Shown here piece after piece: positions 60,908 to 64,000 of a DNA stretch of 64,000 bases. The DNA lies in NCBI RefSeq assembly GCF_030717995.2, contig NZ_CP157743.1, positions 806,001-870,000 of the forward strand, in the 5' to 3' direction. Every line of letters begins with the position of its first letter. Position 1 is the stretch's first letter. Source of the stretch: Methylomarinum sp. Ch1-1 (GTDB lineage: Bacteria > Pseudomonadota > Gammaproteobacteria > Methylococcales > Methylomonadaceae). The position numbers were made by a program, and so were the translations under genes. The notes under the pieces were generated by a model, which worked only from the letters and a program-made list of their open reading frames with translations, searched no databases and had not been told where the DNA came from.

Positions 60908-62737
60908 GTGAGACAAAAATGGTCGATTGAACAATCCGCGCAACTCTACGCGCTGCCGCATTGGGGAAAAGATTATTTTTCCATTAACGGCGAGGGACAT
61001 GTTTGTGTCAAGCCCAGGGCCGATCTCGACACCGAGGTGGATCTGTTTGAGGTCGCCAGGGCCTTACAGGGCAAGAAGCTGTCTTTTCCGGTGCTGTTGC
61101 GTTTTCCGGATATCCTGCGCGACCGGATCAACAGGCTGCAAACAGCCTTTGACGATAGTTGCGCCGGTCATGGTTATCGGGGCCGCTATACGCCGGTTTA
61201 TCCGATCAAAGTCAATCAACAGGGCACCGTGGTCGAAAATATCGTGGCCGCCGAGCATATCGGCCTGGAAGCCGGCAGCAAACCCGAATTGCTGGCGATT
61301 TTGGGGATGGCGCCGCGCGCCGGCGTGATCGTCTGTAACGGTTATAAAGACCGCGCCTATATCCGCATGGCATTGATTGGCCGGCAAATGGGGCAGCAGG
61401 TTTATATCGTGGTCGAAAAACCCTCCGAGCTGGACATGGTTTTCGCGGAGGCGGAAAAGCTGCAGGTCAGGCCGCAGCTGGGCATACGGGTCAGGCTGTC
61501 GACGATCAGCGCCGGCAAGTGGCAGAACAGTGGCGGCGAGAAATCGAAATTCGGTCTGCACGCCAGTGAGGTGCTGCAATTGATCGATCGCTTGAGGCAG
61601 CGGGAAATGCTGGATTGCCTGCAGTTAATGCATTTTCACATGGGCTCGCAAATCGCCAATATTCACGACATCAAGCTGGCCTTGAAGGAGGCGGGTCAGT
61701 TTTATTTGCAGCTGCAGAAACTCGGCGCCAATATCACCACGGTCGATGCCGGCGGCGGTCTCGGCGTCGATTACGACGGCAGCGCCTCCAGGCGTGAATG
61801 TTCGATCAATTACAGTCTCAACGAATATGCCGAAAATATCGTCAGAAGCTTCACCGAAGTCTGCGATGCCCATAATTTGCAACACCCGGACATCATCACC
61901 GAATCCGGCCGCGCGATTACCGCGCACCATGCGCTGATGATTACCAACGTCACCGAGGTCGAGGCGTTGCCGGTCGATGCCGCGGCGGTCGAACGGGTTT
62001 CTCAGCAGCGCAATATCGTCGAGGTCTATCACAATATTCAGTTCGACATCGCCGAGGCGCGCACCTTGTTTGTGCAAGGGGATCTGAGCTTGCAGGAACT
62101 GGCCGTCGCTGAAAGACGCTATATCAACGCCTGTCACGGCGTCCGCGCACAACTGAATCCGGAAAACCATAATCAGCGCGAAATTTTGCGGGAATTGGAT
62201 GAAAAACTGGCCGACAAAGTCTTCTGTAATTTTTCCCTGTTCCAGTCGATGCCGGATATCTGGGGCATCGAGCAGATTTTTCCGATCATGCCGATACATC
62301 GTTTGCAGGAGCGGCCACAGCGACGCGGGGTCATTCAGGATCTGACCTGTGATTCCGACGGCCGCATCGATCAGTATGTCGATCATCAGAACATCGAAAA
62401 CACGCTGCCGATTCATCAGATTGAATCGGACCAAGCGTATTTGATCGGTTTTTTCATGCTGGGCGCCTATCAGGAAATTCTCGGCGATATGCACAATCTG
62501 TTCGGCGATACCCATTCGTTCAATATCGAGCTGGATCAGAACGGTTATCACATCGGCGATTTTTTGGAAGGCGAACACGTCAGCGATTTATTGGACTATG
62601 TCCATATCAACGTCGAGTCGCTGAAATCGACCTATTACGAAAAATTGCAGCAGAGTCACTTGAGCGACGAACAGCGGGAGTGTTATCTACAGGAGTTGAA
62701 TGCCGGTTTGAAGGCTTACACTTATTTGGAGAAATAA
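60908..62737 (+). CDS. speA: Biosynthetic arginine decarboxylase
   Basis: Makes agmatine from arginine, the first step of the agmatine route to putrescine. 609 aa from GTG 60908 with AGGATG upstream. Fold III PLP enzyme: PLP Lys K101 in VYPIKVNQQ, MHFHMGSQIANIHDI, the glycine loop DAGGGLGVDYDGS, and the C-terminal CDSDGRID. Slightly shorter than E. coli SpeA (658). No speB or speD in the window. The next gene starts 1 bp after its stop. Confidence 0.95.
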   Translation: MRQKWSIEQSAQLYALPHWGKDYFSINGEGHVCVKPRADLDTEVDLFEVARALQGKKLSFPVLLRFPDILRDRINRLQTAFDDSCAGHGYRGRYTPVYPIKVNQQGTVVENIVAAEHIGLEAGSKPELLAILGMAPRAGVIVCNGYKDRAYIRMALIGRQMGQQVYIVVEKPSELDMVFAEAEKLQVRPQLGIRVRLSTISAGKWQNSGGEKSKFGLHASEVLQLIDRLRQREMLDCLQLMHFHMGSQIANIHDIKLALKEAGQFYLQLQKLGANITTVDAGGGLGVDYDGSASRRECSINYSLNEYAENIVRSFTEVCDAHNLQHPDIITESGRAITAHHALMITNVTEVEALPVDAAAVERVSQQRNIVEVYHNIQFDIAEARTLFVQGDLSLQELAVAERRYINACHGVRAQLNPENHNQREILRELDEKLADKVFCNFSLFQSMPDIWGIEQIFPIMPIHRLQERPQRRGVIQDLTCDSDGRIDQYVDHQNIENTLPIHQIESDQAYLIGFFMLGAYQEILGDMHNLFGDTHSFNIELDQNGYHIGDFLEGEHVSDLLDYVHINVESLKSTYYEKLQQSHLSDEQRECYLQELNAGLKAYTYLEK

Positions 62738-62738
62738 C

Positions 62739-63596
62739 ATGAAAGCGGGATTTATCGGATTGGGCGCGATGGGCATGGGCATGGCCCGCAATGTGGCGAA
62801 AGCGGGCTTGCTGGCGGCGGTTTATAATCGCAGCGAACATAAAGCCCGGCAACTGGCGACAGAATTGGGCGTTGTGGCCAGCGATACGCCGGAACAATTG
62901 GCCGAGCAGGTCGATGTGGTGTTGATTTGTGTCTCGGCCGATCAGGACGTGCTGGAAATGGTCAACGCGGTCGCGGCCGCGATCAAGCCCGGCGGCATCG
63001 TCGTCGACATGTCGACGGTCAGCATCGAAACGGCCAGGAAGGCGGCGGCGATGCTGGCGGAAAAGCGGGCGGCCTTTCTGGATGCGCCGGTTTCCGGCGG
63101 CGTCGAGGGCGCCGATAAAGGCACGTTGGCGATGATGGTCGGCGGCGAGGAGCAGGCGCTGGCGACGGTCAGGCCGGTGCTGGAAAGCATGGCGGCGCGC
63201 ATTATCCGTATGGGCCCTGCCGGCTCCGGTCAGGCGACCAAGGCGGTCAATCAAATCATGGCCGCCGGCATCAATCAGGCGGTGACCGAGGCCTTGGCTT
63301 TCGGTCAGGCCCAGGGACTGGAGATGGATAAGGTGGTTGAAGTGGTTTCCGGCGGCGCCGCCGGAAACTGGTTTTTACAGCATCGCGGTCCGACGATGAC
63401 GCGGGATATTTTCAAGCCGGGTTTCAAGGTCGCGCTGCATCACAAGGATTTAACCATTTGCCGGCAGATGGCCGAGCAAAGCGGCGTCGATTCGCCGTTA
63501 ACCGAGATGACGCTGGCCGATTACGAGAAATTGATGGCCGCAGACCATGGCGATGAGGATATTTCTGCGTTGTATCGTTTGAAACGGCCGAAATGA
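62739..63596 (+). CDS. NAD(P)-dependent beta-hydroxyacid dehydrogenase (GarR/HIBADH family)
   Basis: 285 aa with Rossmann motif GFIGLGAMGMGMARN (residues about 4-18), substrate-binding DAPVSGGVEGA, catalytic Lys in GSGQATKAVNQ and the C-terminal helical domain (KDLTICRQMAEQSG). It belongs to the 3-hydroxyisobutyrate/2-hydroxy-3-oxopropionate reductase family; succinic-semialdehyde reductases of the same family cannot be excluded. It follows speA by one base, so it is probably co-transcribed, though no pathway link is evident. Confidence 0.9.
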   Translation: MKAGFIGLGAMGMGMARNVAKAGLLAAVYNRSEHKARQLATELGVVASDTPEQLAEQVDVVLICVSADQDVLEMVNAVAAAIKPGGIVVDMSTVSIETARKAAAMLAEKRAAFLDAPVSGGVEGADKGTLAMMVGGEEQALATVRPVLESMAARIIRMGPAGSGQATKAVNQIMAAGINQAVTEALAFGQAQGLEMDKVVEVVSGGAAGNWFLQHRGPTMTRDIFKPGFKVALHHKDLTICRQMAEQSGVDSPLTEMTLADYEKLMAADHGDEDISALYRLKRPK

Positions 63597-63645
63597 TGGG
63601 CTCGCTTAACGCTTAAAGGCCCGGGGGCGGGCGCGCCGCGAACGG

Positions 63646-64000
63646 CTATTTACCGCAGCAGCGCTTGAATTTTTTGCCGCTGCCGCACGGACAGGGCGCG
63701 TTCCTGCCCTGATTGCTTTGTTGGCCGACCTTACCGACCGATTTGACCATGCCGTCCAGATACAGCCAACGGCCGGCTTTTTTGACGAAACGGCTGATCT
63801 CGTGCATCGCGTATTCTTCGCCTTCCAGCGTGTAATAGGCTTTGAATTCGACGATGCCTTTGCTGTCTTTTTCGCCGCCTTTCTTTTTGCCGACGATTTC
63901 CAGCCGGGTCCATTCGACGTCGCCCTCCTTGGAGAAATCGATGCCGTCCGGTCGTTTGCCGCTGTCCCACGTTTCCAGCAGATAGCTTTCGTTATGCTGA
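63646..64000 (-). CDS. YchJ-like SEC-C motif protein (partial, 3' end)
   Basis: The frame runs from the right edge to TAG at 63648-63646, about 118 residues. The C terminus has the SEC-C zinc motif APCPCGSGKKFKRCC. The upstream part (WTRLEIVG, GIVEFKAYYTLEGE, HEISRFVKKAGRWLYLDG) matches the UPF0225/YchJ fold (NTF2-like). Full YchJ proteins are near 150-160 aa with a second SEC-C at the N terminus, which would lie beyond the window. Function unknown. Confidence 0.88.
   Translation of the reverse strand, partial: QHNESYLLETWDSGKRPDGIDFSKEGDVEWTRLEIVGKKKGGEKDSKGIVEFKAYYTLEGEEYAMHEISRFVKKAGRWLYLDGMVKSVGKVGQQSNQGRNAPCPCGSGKKFKRCCGK

Overview
The window looks like chromosomal DNA of a gammaproteobacterium. 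The gene orders ribF-ileS-lspA, ubiK-yifB-rep and divergent speE/speA, the class of the housekeeping proteins, and the copper and metal handling genes fit a methanotroph of the Methylococcales type. That placement is inference: no pmo, mxa, rRNA or other diagnostic gene lies in the window. I found no tRNA, rRNA, CRISPR array, prophage or intact transposase.

Layout. 1-7405: the end of an unknown gene, an NlpE-like protein, proA, then a leftward five-gene unit (45-aa lipoprotein, XpaC, TelA, SPFH-GYF_2, zinc-ribbon membrane protein). 7900-13198: ampD, two tandem paralogous TonB-dependent receptors, and lspA, whose stop codon overlaps the second receptor's start. 13470-17239: ileS and ribF. 17439-23598: a rightward run with an SPL-type radical SAM protein, an SDR, a voltage-gated-type K+ channel with RCK domains, a TrkA-like protein, dsbB, an exported methyltransferase and a membrane protein. 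23618-25525: a 161-bp tandem repeat and ppnN. 25933-28830: three copies of a conserved promoter plus terminator-ended small RNA, among small genes of unknown role. 28869-32605: a PilZ-DUF1631-GGDEF-EAL protein split in two at an A8 run. 32968-37671: a stress block (M48 protease, HtrA protease, Hsp20, CbpA, CbpM). 38081-42608: P-type ATPase, methyltransferase, Tim44-like protein. 42721-48918: a CzcCBA-type heavy-metal efflux operon with a DUF3240 gene. 49152-51476: FtsX-type permease, gloA, ASCH protein. 51457-53789: an hvfABC (bufferin-type) RiPP operon with an unusually repeat-rich Cys/Met precursor. 54268-64000: nth, rep, yifB, ubiK, a MarR regulator with a cysteine-rich tail, speE, speA, a beta-hydroxyacid dehydrogenase and a partial YchJ-like gene.

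Two families of non-coding mobile elements are scattered through the gaps. One (here F2) has GTAACTATTCAG ends, and two copies carry exact 8-bp target duplications. The other (F1) has AGCAATTCCCA ends and nested inverted repeats. They form composites, sit in promoter regions (hvfA, hsp20) and interrupt the ileS-lspA junction.

The best candidates for something undescribed are the three sibling RNAs with a shared 12-bp palindromic operator exactly 33 bp from the -10 hexamer, and the hvfA precursor that mixes EGKCG motifs with repeated SCGAMM motifs. Functions below rest on reading motifs and family knowledge; no database search was possible.
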